Assembly (NCBI RefSeq): GCF_029894125.1
Contig: NZ_JARXYZ010000024.1
Coordinates: forward strand, 62,001-126,000
Length of the DNA stretch: 64,000 nt
Direction: 5' to 3'
DNA from: Kitasatospora sp. MAA19
GTDB lineage: Bacteria; Actinomycetota; Actinomycetes; Streptomycetales; Streptomycetaceae
The notes beneath the pieces are model-generated. The model ran no database searches. It saw nothing but the letters and a program-made list of their open reading frames with translations, and was not told the origin of the DNA. This document shows positions 49,508 to 58,699 of this stretch, in pieces (position 1 is the first letter of the stretch; each line of letters opens with the position of its first letter). A program made the position numbers and the translations under genes.

Positions 49508-50785
49508 TCACCGGGCAGGGCGTCGCGCATCCGGACGCGGTGGTGCCGGCGGGGCTGGGGCCGGGGTGCTCTGTCCCCGGAGGTGGCCGGAGCGGGCGAG
49601 TGCGGCCTTGACCTGCTCCTCGCAGTTCGGGGTGGGCAAGCCGATCCTCGGCGTGACGTGCGCGGCGAGCGCGGGAAGCGGGCCGTCCGTGATCGGTGCG
49701 GCGCACTCCCACGCTTCCTGGTTGCGCAGATCCTCCGCACGGTCCCGGGTCCGCTCGGCTTCGGGGCTTGTGCCGACGATGGCGCCCATGGCGCCGTGCC
49801 AGCCGTCCTGGATCTCCTGGAGGCTGGCGAGTGCAGCCTCGGTGACGTAGAACCGACGCAGGTCGGGGCCGACGACGGGGTCAAGGCGGTCCTCGATGAC
49901 GGTGGCGGCTCGGATGCCGGCCGCCAGGTGCGGGCCCTGCTCGGTGAGCGTGGTGATGTAGCGCCAGGCGGCGCGGTTGCGGTCAGCCTCGGATTCGAAG
50001 GCGCCGATCTCGCCGTGGTGGCCCCAGGGCGAGCCGGGTTCGGGGATGTACGCGGTGCTCAGGCGCTGCAGGGCCTCGGCGGCGAAGGTGAAGGAGTTCG
50101 TCCGCGCGCGCCAGGCGGCTTCCCGGTAGCCGGGCGCGAAGCGGTCCCTGACCTCGGCCGCCACCGTGGCGGGTGCCGCGTCGGTCGGGAACACGATGCA
50201 GACCGGGGGCTTCACGTCGTCGAGGCGGTAGTCGGGAGCGTCATCGGGCCGGACCGCGCGGACCACGAGCTCGTCGCCGGGGCGCGGCCGTACGGCGAGG
50301 AGCCGCTCCCCGCCAGGGCCCGCGAGGGAGAGGGCGGTGTGCGGGGCCGAGACGCTGCCCCAGGGCGCTGGGCCTCCGCCCCAGAGCCGCTCGCTCAGTT
50401 CGACGAGGTCCCGGCCCGGATTGAGGGGGCAGGGCTGGACGAACCAGCCGGGCAGGTGCTCGGCCAGTTCGGCGGCCAGCGGCGGCACGGGTACGGGGCG
50501 GTGGGGCTGGTCGGGCAGCGCCCGGCCGTCCTCGTCGAAGTACACCCGCACATACGTCTCGTTGCCGGGTTCGGCGGCGGCGCGGGCGTCGCAGGGCCGG
50601 AACAGGGCGTAGGTGGATTCCCACTGGGCGCCAGTGTGGCGGGTGGAGGTGAGTACGAGGTGCCAGTCGGCGTGAAGGGCGGGGCGCTGGTCGGGGCTTG
50701 CGGCGATCAGCTGCTCGAACTCCGTGAAGTCGGCCGCCGTGAGGTGGGCATGGTCGAGGTAGGACTCAACGTCGTTGGTAGACAC
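49508..50785 (-). CDS. large hypothetical protein with shared tail
   Basis: A 425-residue protein. The N-terminal half is alpha/beta (DWHLVLTSTRHTGAQWESTY, YVRVYFDEDGRALPDQPHRP). The middle has LVVRAVRPDDAPDYRLDDVK and FAPGYREAAWRARTNSFTFA. The C-terminal part is helical (RRFYVTEAALASLQEIQDGW). It ends with the shared tail (EEQVKAALARSGHLRGQSTP, then Pro/Ala-rich to DARRPAR). No family was recognised. It lies directly downstream of the VirB4-type ATPase gene, within 31 bases, so it should be co-expressed with the transfer machinery. Confidence 0.65.
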   Translation of the reverse strand: MSTNDVESYLDHAHLTAADFTEFEQLIAASPDQRPALHADWHLVLTSTRHTGAQWESTYALFRPCDARAAAEPGNETYVRVYFDEDGRALPDQPHRPVPVPPLAAELAEHLPGWFVQPCPLNPGRDLVELSERLWGGGPAPWGSVSAPHTALSLAGPGGERLLAVRPRPGDELVVRAVRPDDAPDYRLDDVKPPVCIVFPTDAAPATVAAEVRDRFAPGYREAAWRARTNSFTFAAEALQRLSTAYIPEPGSPWGHHGEIGAFESEADRNRAAWRYITTLTEQGPHLAAGIRAATVIEDRLDPVVGPDLRRFYVTEAALASLQEIQDGWHGAMGAIVGTSPEAERTRDRAEDLRNQEAWECAAPITDGPLPALAAHVTPRIGLPTPNCEEQVKAALARSGHLRGQSTPAPAPPAPPRPDARRPAR

Positions 50786-50816
50786 TCGGGTTCAGGATTC
50801 TCGAAGGGGCAGCTGG

Positions 50817-52322
50817 TCAGGCGGCCATGCGGAAGTCGGTGTCGTACAGCTGCTTCTCCTTGGAGTGGAGGAGGTGCTGCACGATGAAGCTCAGGCCGGC
50901 GACCTTCCACAGGCCCCGGCCGCGGGTGAGTGCGGCGATGGCCTGGGCCTCGACACCGGTCAGGCCCAGCAGGGACATGGCGGTGGGGATCTGGTCCGGT
51001 TCCTGGCGGTAGATGATCCTGGTGCTGCAATCGGCCAGGAGGCCCTCAGCCAGGACGCGCCCGCGCGATCCGGCGTCGCCAGCGGAAAGCAGGTCGGAAA
51101 GGCGGTGCAGGATCAGAAGATTTGCGAGCCCCAGCCCGCGGCTGAGCTTCCACTGCTGCTGCATCCGCTCCAGCAGACCGACGTGCCGCATGATCCGCCA
51201 TGCCTCGTCGTAGATCACCCACCTGCGGCCACCGTCCGGGTCGGCGAGGGCGGCCTCCATCCACGCGCTCGCGCAGGTCATCGCGAGGACGAGAGCGGTG
51301 TCGTCGCCGCTGCTGCCCAGGCGGGACAGGTCGATGGAGAGCATCGGCGCGTCCGGGTCGAACGTGACGGTGGACGGCGCGTCGAACATCCCGCTCAGGT
51401 CGCCGTGGACCAGGCGGCGCAGGGCGTGCGCGAGGTCGTCGGTGGCGTGGCCGAGGCTTCCGGCCTGGCCGCCGAGGGCGGCGTTGAGGCGCTCGGGGCG
51501 GCCGAGGGCGTGGGCGATGTCGCCGAGCAGCGGCACCGTGCCGCTCAACTCGGCGTCGGCGACGACCAGGTCCAGGGCGACGTCCAGGCCGGTGTGCTCC
51601 ATCGGCAACAGGTCGCGCTTGAGCACGGTGGCCGCCAGGCTCGCCAGCAACAGGAGGCGGCGCTTGCGGACCTCGCTGGTCCAGTCTTCCTCGCTCACCC
51701 CGGCCGGGCGGGCGGGCGCATCGAGAGGGTTCAACCGGCCGGGCAGGCCGGGGCCCAGCGCGATGGTCTGCCCGCCGAGCGCCTCGGCCAGACCCGACCA
51801 CTCACCCTTCGGATCGGACGGCACGTAGATCTTGTAGCCGTGGGCGATCGACCGGGTGGCGATCGACTTGGCCAGGGCGGACTTGCCCATGCCGATCACC
51901 CCGCACAGCACCGCGTTCGGGTTCGTGAACCCCTCTATTCGGCCGGAGTTGTAGAGGGCGAACGGGTCGAAGCAGAACGAGCCCTCGGCATGCAGGTCGC
52001 GGCCGACGAAGACGCCCTCGGCGCCGAGGCCGGCCTCCGCGAGGAACGGGTAGGCCCCCGAGGCGGTGGCGGTGGTCAGGCGGTGTTTGGGCAGTCGGAG
52101 CTTGCCGCCGCGGGCGGAGGCGGGACCAGGCCGGCCTGATACCGGGTAGACGGGCTGGAGATCCGCGTCGGTGCCGCTGTTCCGGGGACGCTCGGCGGTG
52201 GGCTGAGCGTGGCGGGCCTTGGTGCGGGCCCGGGCGAACTCGGCGCGGGCGGCGCGCTGTTGGGCGCGGGTGCTCTTGCGCGGGACGAACAGGTGGCTGG
52301 CGGTAGCGCGGTTCCTGGGCAT
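50817..52322 (-). CDS. VirB4-type conjugation ATPase
   Basis: A 501-residue ATPase matching the C-terminal motor half of VirB4. Walker A is GVIGMGKSALAKSIATR near residue 140, Walker B is RRWVIYDEAWRIMRHVGLLE near 355, and QQQWKLSRGLGLANLLILHR with the RIIYRQEPDQ segment follow. The usual VirB4 N-terminal part is absent and probably supplied by the SCO6880-type protein encoded upstream, as in other actinobacterial systems. It would power substrate transport or assembly. GTG 52328 is an alternative start. Confidence 0.85.
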   Translation of the reverse strand: MPRNRATASHLFVPRKSTRAQQRAARAEFARARTKARHAQPTAERPRNSGTDADLQPVYPVSGRPGPASARGGKLRLPKHRLTTATASGAYPFLAEAGLGAEGVFVGRDLHAEGSFCFDPFALYNSGRIEGFTNPNAVLCGVIGMGKSALAKSIATRSIAHGYKIYVPSDPKGEWSGLAEALGGQTIALGPGLPGRLNPLDAPARPAGVSEEDWTSEVRKRRLLLLASLAATVLKRDLLPMEHTGLDVALDLVVADAELSGTVPLLGDIAHALGRPERLNAALGGQAGSLGHATDDLAHALRRLVHGDLSGMFDAPSTVTFDPDAPMLSIDLSRLGSSGDDTALVLAMTCASAWMEAALADPDGGRRWVIYDEAWRIMRHVGLLERMQQQWKLSRGLGLANLLILHRLSDLLSAGDAGSRGRVLAEGLLADCSTRIIYRQEPDQIPTAMSLLGLTGVEAQAIAALTRGRGLWKVAGLSFIVQHLLHSKEKQLYDTDFRMAA

Positions 52323-52346
52323 GATCACGAATCCGGGACTGTCGGG

Positions 52347-52796
52347 TCAGCGGCGGACGAGGCCGCTGAACGGGGCGTGCAGGTCGGCGGGGGTGGTGCG
52401 GCGGCGCACCAACTGCGTGGTCTCCTGGTGGCGGCGGCAGATGCTCAGCTCCGGCGCGCCCTCGGGCAGGCGGGCGTGGCACGCTTCGGGGCCGGGGACC
52501 TCGCCGCTGCCGGGCCGGGGCGAGGCGTGGTAGGCGGCGTGGAGGTGGTCGGCGGCCTGCCACAGGCGGGTGCGCGCGGCCTTGAGGTGGTCGCCCTCGG
52601 CCGGCAGCAGCGGCGCGGTGCGCTGGGCGTGGGCGTCGAGGAGGCCGTGCAGGGCGACCAGGTGCTCGTGGAGTGAGTCGAGTTCGGCGCGGGAGGCGAC
52701 CAGCGGGCCGGTGGGGATGTTGAGTGCCCGGTGGAAGTCGATCGCGGCGGTCGCGTAGGGGACGAAGTCCTGCGTGGTGGCGGGGGTGGCCGGCAT
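52347..52796 (-). CDS. DUF6238 family protein
   Basis: A 149-residue protein I recognise as DUF6238-like: DFVPYATAAIDFHRALNIP, ASRAELDSLHEHLVALHGLL, then KAARTRLWQAADHLHAAYHA. The C-terminal 45 residues contain a C-x-R-H-like segment (ELSICRRHQETTQLVRRRTT) that may bind metal or RNA. It lies between the VirB4 and SCO6880 genes in conjugation loci. The function is unknown, possibly an assembly factor. Confidence 0.7.
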   Translation of the reverse strand: MPATPATTQDFVPYATAAIDFHRALNIPTGPLVASRAELDSLHEHLVALHGLLDAHAQRTAPLLPAEGDHLKAARTRLWQAADHLHAAYHASPRPGSGEVPGPEACHARLPEGAPELSICRRHQETTQLVRRRTTPADLHAPFSGLVRR

Positions 52797-52833
52797 CGGG
52801 GGGGTGCTCTTTCGGAAGGCGGGAGGGCCGGCA

Positions 52834-54303
52834 TCAGGCGGCGAGGGCGAACGGCAGCGCGGAGGCGGTGAACGCCTCGGCCTGCTGCCAGGTGAGCGGG
52901 CGCAGGTCGAGCTGCGCGCCCACGGCGGCGGTCTCCACCACGGCGCAGGCGGAGCGCAGCTCGTCCTCGGTGTCGGCGGAGACGGTCAGCAGCCCGGTGA
53001 GGGCGACGTCGGCGTGGCCGGCGATCAGCTGCCGCTCGCGGTCCTGGATGTCCTGGTACTCCACCGAGTCGGCCTCGCTGGAGACCTGGCCCTTACGGGC
53101 CCGCTCGGCCGAGTCGGCGATCACGCTGGCCTTCTTGCGGCGCACGTCGCGCAGCGCCGAGTCGAGGTCCTGCGGCTCGTAGGCCAGGGAGACGGTGCGC
53201 CGCACGCCGGAGGCGAACATGACCTGGTGCAGGAAGCCGGGGTTGACCTGCGTCCGCGGCCAGTTCTCCACCCAGTAGGTGGTGTGGTGGGCGGAGTCCG
53301 TCGAGATGTGGTCGGCCTTCTCCACCACGACCACCGGGCCGGCGGCGGCCGGGTCGGCGGACGGACGCCCGTCCGTCGACCAGCGGTCCAGCGCCGCACG
53401 GGACTTGGGGTCGTAGGCGGTACGGGCGACGCCGGCGATCTCACCGTCGGACAGCCAGCCGGACGGGGTGAGCCCGGCGGTACGGGCGGACTGCTCGAAC
53501 GCGGAGGTGAGCTGGGCCAGGACCGCGAAACCACCGGTCAGGCCGCCTCCGGCCTGGGAGATCAGCCGCCGCGCGCCCTTGAAGTCCAGGGCGATGGCGA
53601 CATACGCCTCGTGCGGGGCAGCGGCCGGACCGGCGCCGCGGATCAGCTCCCCGTACAGCTCGCCGGCCAGCGCCGCGTCGGGGCGGCCGTGCTCCTCCCA
53701 GTACCGGCGAAGCGCATCACCGGTGTCCGGGACGGTCCGCTCGATCACCTGGATGCGGGCGACCTGGCCGGTGCGGGCGAGCGCGGCCAGGGAGCGCCCC
53801 CACCCGTTGACGTTGGCGTTCTGGGTGCCGGGGTCTAGCAGAGCGTACGCGCGGGAGGAGACCTTGACGATCGCGGTGAGGGTGCCGGCGTGCGGGTCGT
53901 GGACAGCGCCGTAGCGGCCATCGGGCGCGGTGACCACGCGCAGGCTGGCCGCGCTGCCGGGCAGGTGGAGCAGGCCCTCGCGCACCGGGCGGGAGGAGGG
54001 ACGGGTGAGCCAGACCAGCTGGCCGCGCAGGCGGCGCAGGCCGTAGCGGGCGGCGACTGGCGCCCAGTCGGCGAGGGTGCGGCCCCGGTAGCGGATGAAC
54101 ACCAGGGCGGCGACACCGGCCCACAGGGGTATGAGCTGCAGGGCGCCGGTGACGCCCTGGGTGACGAGCGCGGCGAGCAGCAGCAGGCCGGTGGCCGAGG
54201 TAGTGATGAGTTGCGGGGCGCTCAGGCCGAGCAGGATGCCGCGCTTGGAGCGGTGGGGGAACTTGACGGACGCAGGGGTGGCGTCGGGCGTCGAGGAGGA
54301 CAT
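52834..54303 (-). CDS. SCO6880-type transfer protein
   Basis: A 489-residue protein of the SCO6880 family, which combines VirB3/PrgI-like membrane helices with a VirB4 N-terminal-like domain. Two membrane helices lie near residues 32-50 and 55-72 (TTSATGLLLLAALVTQGVTG, WAGVAALVFIRYRG). The cytoplasmic part includes VVTAPDGRYGAVHDPHAGTL, ISQAGGGLTGGFAVLAQLTS and DRERQLIAGHADVALTGLL. There is no Walker motif. It should pair with the VirB4-type ATPase. The gene begins the ATPase part of the operon. Confidence 0.82.
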   Translation of the reverse strand: MSSSTPDATPASVKFPHRSKRGILLGLSAPQLITTSATGLLLLAALVTQGVTGALQLIPLWAGVAALVFIRYRGRTLADWAPVAARYGLRRLRGQLVWLTRPSSRPVREGLLHLPGSAASLRVVTAPDGRYGAVHDPHAGTLTAIVKVSSRAYALLDPGTQNANVNGWGRSLAALARTGQVARIQVIERTVPDTGDALRRYWEEHGRPDAALAGELYGELIRGAGPAAAPHEAYVAIALDFKGARRLISQAGGGLTGGFAVLAQLTSAFEQSARTAGLTPSGWLSDGEIAGVARTAYDPKSRAALDRWSTDGRPSADPAAAGPVVVVEKADHISTDSAHHTTYWVENWPRTQVNPGFLHQVMFASGVRRTVSLAYEPQDLDSALRDVRRKKASVIADSAERARKGQVSSEADSVEYQDIQDRERQLIAGHADVALTGLLTVSADTEDELRSACAVVETAAVGAQLDLRPLTWQQAEAFTASALPFALAA

Positions 54304-54445
54304 CGGGGTTCCAGAGGGATGAGCGTGCGGGCGGCGGGCGGGGGCGCGGCACTCTTCTGGACGTCATCGCGGATGCTCCTTCGCTGGTGGTCGGGGCCCT
54401 GGGGCGGGCGGCAGGCTGCCGCCCGCCCCAGGGCAGGGGGGCCGG

Positions 54446-55858
54446 TCAGGAACCGGGCGGGGTGGGACTGTTCGGGTAGACGAACCGGGCCGGTGCCGGA
54501 GCTGGTGCTCCGCCCGGGGCCGGTCCTGCGCTAGCCGGTGCGGGCGGCGCCGGGACACCGGGGCCCGCCGGGGCCGTCGACACGCCCGGCACGGACGGAG
54601 CGGAGGGCTGGGCCGCGACGCCGTCCTGACCGCCGCCGGACGCCGACTGGTCACCACCGCTGCCGGGGGAGGCCCGGGTGATCAGGGCCGGGATGCCGGG
54701 CCGGGTGACCAGGGCGCGTCCGCGGTCGCCTCCCGCGCTCGGGTCCTCGCCGAAGCGGAACTTCGTCGGCTGCTGCGCGGGGCCGGCGTCGATCCCCTCC
54801 GTGCTGATCCGGCCGGTCGGGTCGATGCCGGAGGCGGCACCGCCACCGCCCATGCCCGGGACCTGGGCCGGGCCCTGCGGCGCCGGGACACCGGTGCTCA
54901 TCTGCATGGCCAGGGAACCGGCGGTCTTCGCCGCCCCGGCCGCGACCGCCATGCCGGCCATGCCGGTGCGGTGCGTGTCGTCGTGGCCGCTGCCGTCCGT
55001 CGCCCAGTGGACGAACTTGTAGACGGCGTACGGGCACAGCAGCACCATGACCATGATCACGACACCGGCCATGGCGTCGGACAGGGCGGCCATGCCGTCC
55101 TTGGCGTCCGTCTTGCCGAGCGCGGAGACGCCGACGAGGAACACCACCGTCATCAGTAGCTTGGAGACGATCAGGGTGGCGGTGGCCTCGATCCAGCCGC
55201 GCCGCCACCGCTGGGCGACCTCCCAGCCGCCGCCGGCCCCGGCGAAGGCGGCGAGCACCACCAGGATCAGTACGCCGACCTTGCGGGCGACCATCACGCA
55301 CCAGTAGAGGAACGCCCCGATCGCGCTGCCGACCGCGACCAGGGCGGGGATCGCCCAGCCGAGGGCGAACATGGGGCCGAACTGGGACACCTTGATCATG
55401 CGCCTGACCGCGTCGGCCACGCTGGTGTGCGCGGCTTGGAACAGCCCGGCCGACAGGGCGTCGACCACGGTGACCGCGACCGCCGTAAAGCTGATCGCGC
55501 CGAAGGCGAACAGGACGCCAGTCATCGTGCCCCAGCCGGCCTTGGCCAGCGCCCGTTCGTCCCGCCGCCAGGCGGCCAGGACCAACTGCGCGCAGAAGGT
55601 GCCCACGGTCAGGATCAGCCCGATCGGCAGGATCAGCTGGTAGTTGTCCCTGAACCACGGCGCGGACAGGTCGATGGCCGTGGTCTCGTCGACCGCCTTC
55701 GCACACAGGTCGACGGCGCTGGCCGCAAGCTCGCCCATCGACTTGGCGATCCACGCGCCGATGCCGTCCGTGATGCTCTTGCCCGGGTCGCTGACGAAGT
55801 TGATGCCGTCGACGACGTTGCAGACCTGGGCGACCATCGGGAGGTTACAGATATCCAC
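54446..55858 (-). CDS. TrbL/VirB6-type channel protein
   Basis: A 470-residue membrane protein. After an amphipathic start there are about six or seven hydrophobic helices between residues 70 and 290 (YQLILPIGLILTVGTFCAQL, GVLFAFGAISFTAVAVTVV, GWAIPALVAVGSAIGAFLYW, VGVLILVVLAAFAGAGGG, LIVSKLLMTVVFLVGVSAL, GVVIMVMVLLCPYAVYKFV). The remaining 170 residues are a long Gly/Pro/Ala-rich tail, unlike the RAALARS tails. TrbL/VirB6 proteins form part of the inner-membrane channel. Confidence 0.8.
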   Translation of the reverse strand: MDICNLPMVAQVCNVVDGINFVSDPGKSITDGIGAWIAKSMGELAASAVDLCAKAVDETTAIDLSAPWFRDNYQLILPIGLILTVGTFCAQLVLAAWRRDERALAKAGWGTMTGVLFAFGAISFTAVAVTVVDALSAGLFQAAHTSVADAVRRMIKVSQFGPMFALGWAIPALVAVGSAIGAFLYWCVMVARKVGVLILVVLAAFAGAGGGWEVAQRWRRGWIEATATLIVSKLLMTVVFLVGVSALGKTDAKDGMAALSDAMAGVVIMVMVLLCPYAVYKFVHWATDGSGHDDTHRTGMAGMAVAAGAAKTAGSLAMQMSTGVPAPQGPAQVPGMGGGGAASGIDPTGRISTEGIDAGPAQQPTKFRFGEDPSAGGDRGRALVTRPGIPALITRASPGSGGDQSASGGGQDGVAAQPSAPSVPGVSTAPAGPGVPAPPAPASAGPAPGGAPAPAPARFVYPNSPTPPGS

Positions 55859-55873
55859 GAGGAACTCCCGAGG

Positions 55874-56569
55874 TCAGGGCGCCACGGCCGGCAGCACACC
55901 GGCCAGGGCACACGGGCGGTCAGGACGGCACTGGACGGCGAGGGTGGCCGAACGGTCCTCGGCCCCGCCCTGCGGGGCGCCGTTCCAGGAGATCGACTGC
56001 TTCCCGGAGACGGTCACGGCGTAGACGTACGCCTGCGTGATCGCCCCCGGATCGGCCTGCAGGGCCTTGGTGAACCTGTCCGGGAAGTGCGCCTCGTCCG
56101 CGGTCGCGGTGGCGAACTGCCCGGAGTCGGCCATCCGCCCCCACAGCACCGGGGAGGGCACCAGGCGGTCGACCGAGTCGGCGTCGAGGTACTGCCCCTC
56201 GCTGGTCAGCCACCGGTGGAGGGAGGCCACCAGCTCCGGCTGCGAGGAGGAGCGGGTGTCGTACGACCACAGCGCCACCGCCGCCGCCTTCGCGAACGCG
56301 ATCGGATCGTGCGTCGAGGGCGGACCCGGCAGCGACTTCGGATGCCCGCCCGGCGACGGCGAAGCCACCGGCGCGGAGGATGCGGCCGAACCCGCAGCCG
56401 CAGGAGCCGGATTGGCGGCCTCGCGTCCGTCCCGGGTGACGTAGGCCAGCACGCCGGCAGCGGCGACGAGCACCACCAGGACGAGCGAGCCCAGCAGCGC
56501 CCGGCGGCGCACCAGCGCGCCGCCGGAGCCCCCTGGGCGAGGGCCCGAGGCGAAGGAACGTTTCTGCAT
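55874..56569 (-). CDS. VirB8/TcpC-like membrane-anchored protein
   Basis: A 231-residue protein with a short cytoplasmic start, one membrane helix near residues 25-45 (ALLGSLVLVVLVAAAGVLAY), a Pro/Ser-rich linker and an outer domain (AFAKAAAVALWSYDTRSSSQ, LHRWLTSEGQYLDADSVDRL, ITQAYVYAVTVSGKQSISWN). This layout fits the NTF2-like VirB8/TcpC/TrbF group that stabilises conjugation channels in Gram-positive bacteria. ATG 56569 overlaps the stop of the small membrane protein upstream. The assignment is by layout and context. Confidence 0.68.
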   Translation of the reverse strand: MQKRSFASGPRPGGSGGALVRRRALLGSLVLVVLVAAAGVLAYVTRDGREAANPAPAAAGSAASSAPVASPSPGGHPKSLPGPPSTHDPIAFAKAAAVALWSYDTRSSSQPELVASLHRWLTSEGQYLDADSVDRLVPSPVLWGRMADSGQFATATADEAHFPDRFTKALQADPGAITQAYVYAVTVSGKQSISWNGAPQGGAEDRSATLAVQCRPDRPCALAGVLPAVAP

Positions 56570-56877
56570 CACTTGACCTGGCTTCCAAGCGTCGAGAAGA
56601 AACTCACGACACCGTTCGCGGCGCCCAGCAGCAGGGCGGCGCCAGCCGAGACGAGCACGCCCTTCTTGCCGTTGGCCTCGGCCTGGTGGCCGCCGGAGTG
56701 GTGGCCCCAGGCCCACACCCCGGCGCTGACGGCCAGGGCTCCGACGACCGCGATGATGCCGAAGAGGTTCAGCGAGCCCATCACCTGCTTGAGGACCGAA
56801 AGGCCGGGCAGGCCGCCCTCGTTGGGGGTGATGCCGGGGTCGTAGGCGAGCTGTACGACTGCGTCGGCGAGATACAA
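56569..56877 (-). CDS. DUF6112-type two-helix membrane protein
   Basis: A 102-residue protein with two membrane helices (LNLFGIIAVVGALAVSAGVW near 35-55 and GVLVSAGAALLLGAANGVVS near 72-92) joined by a short basic loop (HHSGGHQAEANGKKG). The N-terminus reads AYDPGITPNEGGLPGLSVL. It resembles the DUF6112 family and by size and position could be the VirB2-type pilin-like subunit. TTG 56877 is used, with GGAG six bases upstream. Confidence 0.75.
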   Translation of the reverse strand: MYLADAVVQLAYDPGITPNEGGLPGLSVLKQVMGSLNLFGIIAVVGALAVSAGVWAWGHHSGGHQAEANGKKGVLVSAGAALLLGAANGVVSFFSTLGSQVK

Positions 56878-56955
56878 GGGAAGCTCCAGAGCGGTTCAGG
56901 GCGCGCGAAGGCAGCCCAAAGAAAGGGGGAGAAGAGAGGGGGGAGGAGAAGCCGG

Positions 56956-58125
56956 TCAGGCGACCCGGCGGGCGGCGAGGATCTCCGGCCGCCACGAGGC
57001 GAGGGTCGAGATCTTGACCACGTCACCGGTCTTCGGCGCGTGCACGATCAGCCCCGAACCGATGAACATGCCCACGTGCTCCGGCACGGCGGCGGTGCCG
57101 CGGGTGAACAGCAGGTCGCCCGGCTTGAGCGAGTCCGCCGAGACGGCGGTCCCCTGCTTGACCTGGTCGTACGTGGTCCGCTCCAGCGAGACACCGGCCG
57201 AGCGGTAGGCCATCTGCATCAGCGAGGAGCAGTCACACCTGCCCATCGGGTCCGCCCCGTGCGAGGACGCGCACGTGCCACCCCACTGGTACGGCGTGCC
57301 CAACTGGCCGAGCGCCCAACGGATCGCGGTCTGCACCGGCTGCGGCGCATCCGCCGGAATCGTGTACCCGTTGGGCAGCGAGCCTGCGGGGATCGTGCCG
57401 AAGTCGCTGCCGTCACCGCCTGCCGTGGGCGTCCCGCAGCCACCGCCCGCTGCCGGGCCGGCGCTCGCGCCAGCCGTTGGTGCCGGCGTCGGATTCGGCG
57501 AGGTGCTGGAGGCGGGGTCGAGCAGCGGCGCGAGGGCCTTCTGGAGCGCCTCCGCCAAGGGCTGCCACCTGGCGTAAGCGTCCGGGAAGCCGGAACGCTG
57601 AACCGCCTGGGCGGCCTGGGTGACGGTCATCGACTCCCAGCCGCTGACCTTCTGCAGCGCCTCGTAGAACTTCGTCGAGGCGTACACCGGTTGCATGATC
57701 TGCTCCGGCGTGCCCCAGCCCTGCGAGGGCCGCTGCTGGAACAGGCCCAGCGAGTCCCGGTCACCGCCGTTGACGTTGCGAAGCTCGCTTTCCTGCAAGG
57801 CCGTTGCCAGGGCGACGACCTGGCCGCGCACGGGGATGTGCATCGCGACACCGGTGGCCTGGATCGTCCGGGCGTTGGGGATCTGCTCGGACGGCTTGCT
57901 CAGCCCGGCCACGGCCGGCGCCGACAGCGGGCTGGAGCCCTTGAGGATCGCCTCGACCTGTGCCGCCACCGCTGTGGAATCCACGCCCTGTGGATTTCCG
58001 CCGGACGGACAGGAGTTGGACGTGGAGGTCGAGGCACTGCCCGCGGCGACGATCGCGACGGGCAGGGCCAGCACCAGCGGACCGGCGGCGACGACGCCGA
58101 TGAGCGCGCCGACCGCCTTCTTCAC
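56956..58125 (-). CDS. NlpC/P60 peptidoglycan hydrolase with lysozyme-like domain
   Basis: A 389-residue exported hydrolase. A signal or anchor sequence covers residues 1-30. The first domain (ALATALQESELRNVNGGDRD, SLGLFQQRPSQGWGTPEQIM) is a lytic transglycosylase-like fold. A Pro/Gly linker leads to an NlpC/P60 domain with the catalytic cysteine in GRCDCSSLMQMAYRSAG and the histidine in PEHVGMFIGSGLIVHAP. Such VirB1-like enzymes open the cell wall for the conjugation channel. It is probably the first gene of the transfer operon. Confidence 0.88.
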   Translation of the reverse strand: MKKAVGALIGVVAAGPLVLALPVAIVAAGSASTSTSNSCPSGGNPQGVDSTAVAAQVEAILKGSSPLSAPAVAGLSKPSEQIPNARTIQATGVAMHIPVRGQVVALATALQESELRNVNGGDRDSLGLFQQRPSQGWGTPEQIMQPVYASTKFYEALQKVSGWESMTVTQAAQAVQRSGFPDAYARWQPLAEALQKALAPLLDPASSTSPNPTPAPTAGASAGPAAGGGCGTPTAGGDGSDFGTIPAGSLPNGYTIPADAPQPVQTAIRWALGQLGTPYQWGGTCASSHGADPMGRCDCSSLMQMAYRSAGVSLERTTYDQVKQGTAVSADSLKPGDLLFTRGTAAVPEHVGMFIGSGLIVHAPKTGDVVKISTLASWRPEILAARRVA

Positions 58126-58699
58126 GACGGCCCCCGGTCACCGGGCAGCGGCCGGACGGGCAGCAGGGGCGGATGAGGGCATGGGTGTGCCAGGGCATGC
58201 TGCATCGCAGCGGCTCCTTGCGGGTTCGTAGGAGAACGCGGTGCCGGCCTCTCGTGCGAAGAAGTCGCCGGCACCGCGCCGGTGGTGAAACCGCCCTCGT
58301 GCAGGGCGGGCCCGGGTCACGGGAGTTGGTAGCTCCGGGACGTCGGTCTCGGGTCACGCGCGGCAGCCGGCCGCGCTCGTAATCTCAGCCGGAACACGAC
58401 GACGCTCCTCGGGATCGGGGGGAAGGGGAGATGCTGCCGGCGTGGCTCCGCGGGCACAGGGCAGCACGGATCAACACGTGCCGGGCCAGGCCCGTTTGGC
58501 CTGCTGCCCGGTTGGCATGGCGAGACAGTAGACGCGAAAGTCGGCCGCACCAAACGACCCCTGGCCGAGCCCGGCACCCCGTCGCTGCTCATTAGGTACG
58601 GCCGCCGACCGCGGCTACCTTCCCCGGCATCCCCGCTCCCGGCGGCTGCCGCCGGGCGCCGCCCGGAGCGGGCCCAACCACGCCCCGAAGGAAGACCCC
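58126..58699. other. promoter region left of transfer operon, with a hairpin
   Basis: No gene is supported. Perfect 11-base arms GCGGTGCCGGC/GCCGGCACCGC at 58238-58248 and 58267-58277 with an 18-base loop could be a regulatory hairpin in the leader of the reverse transfer operon. The operon promoter should lie here; a CCAAAC-like word occurs on the reverse strand near 58490, but without the rest of the motif. Confidence 0.4.
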
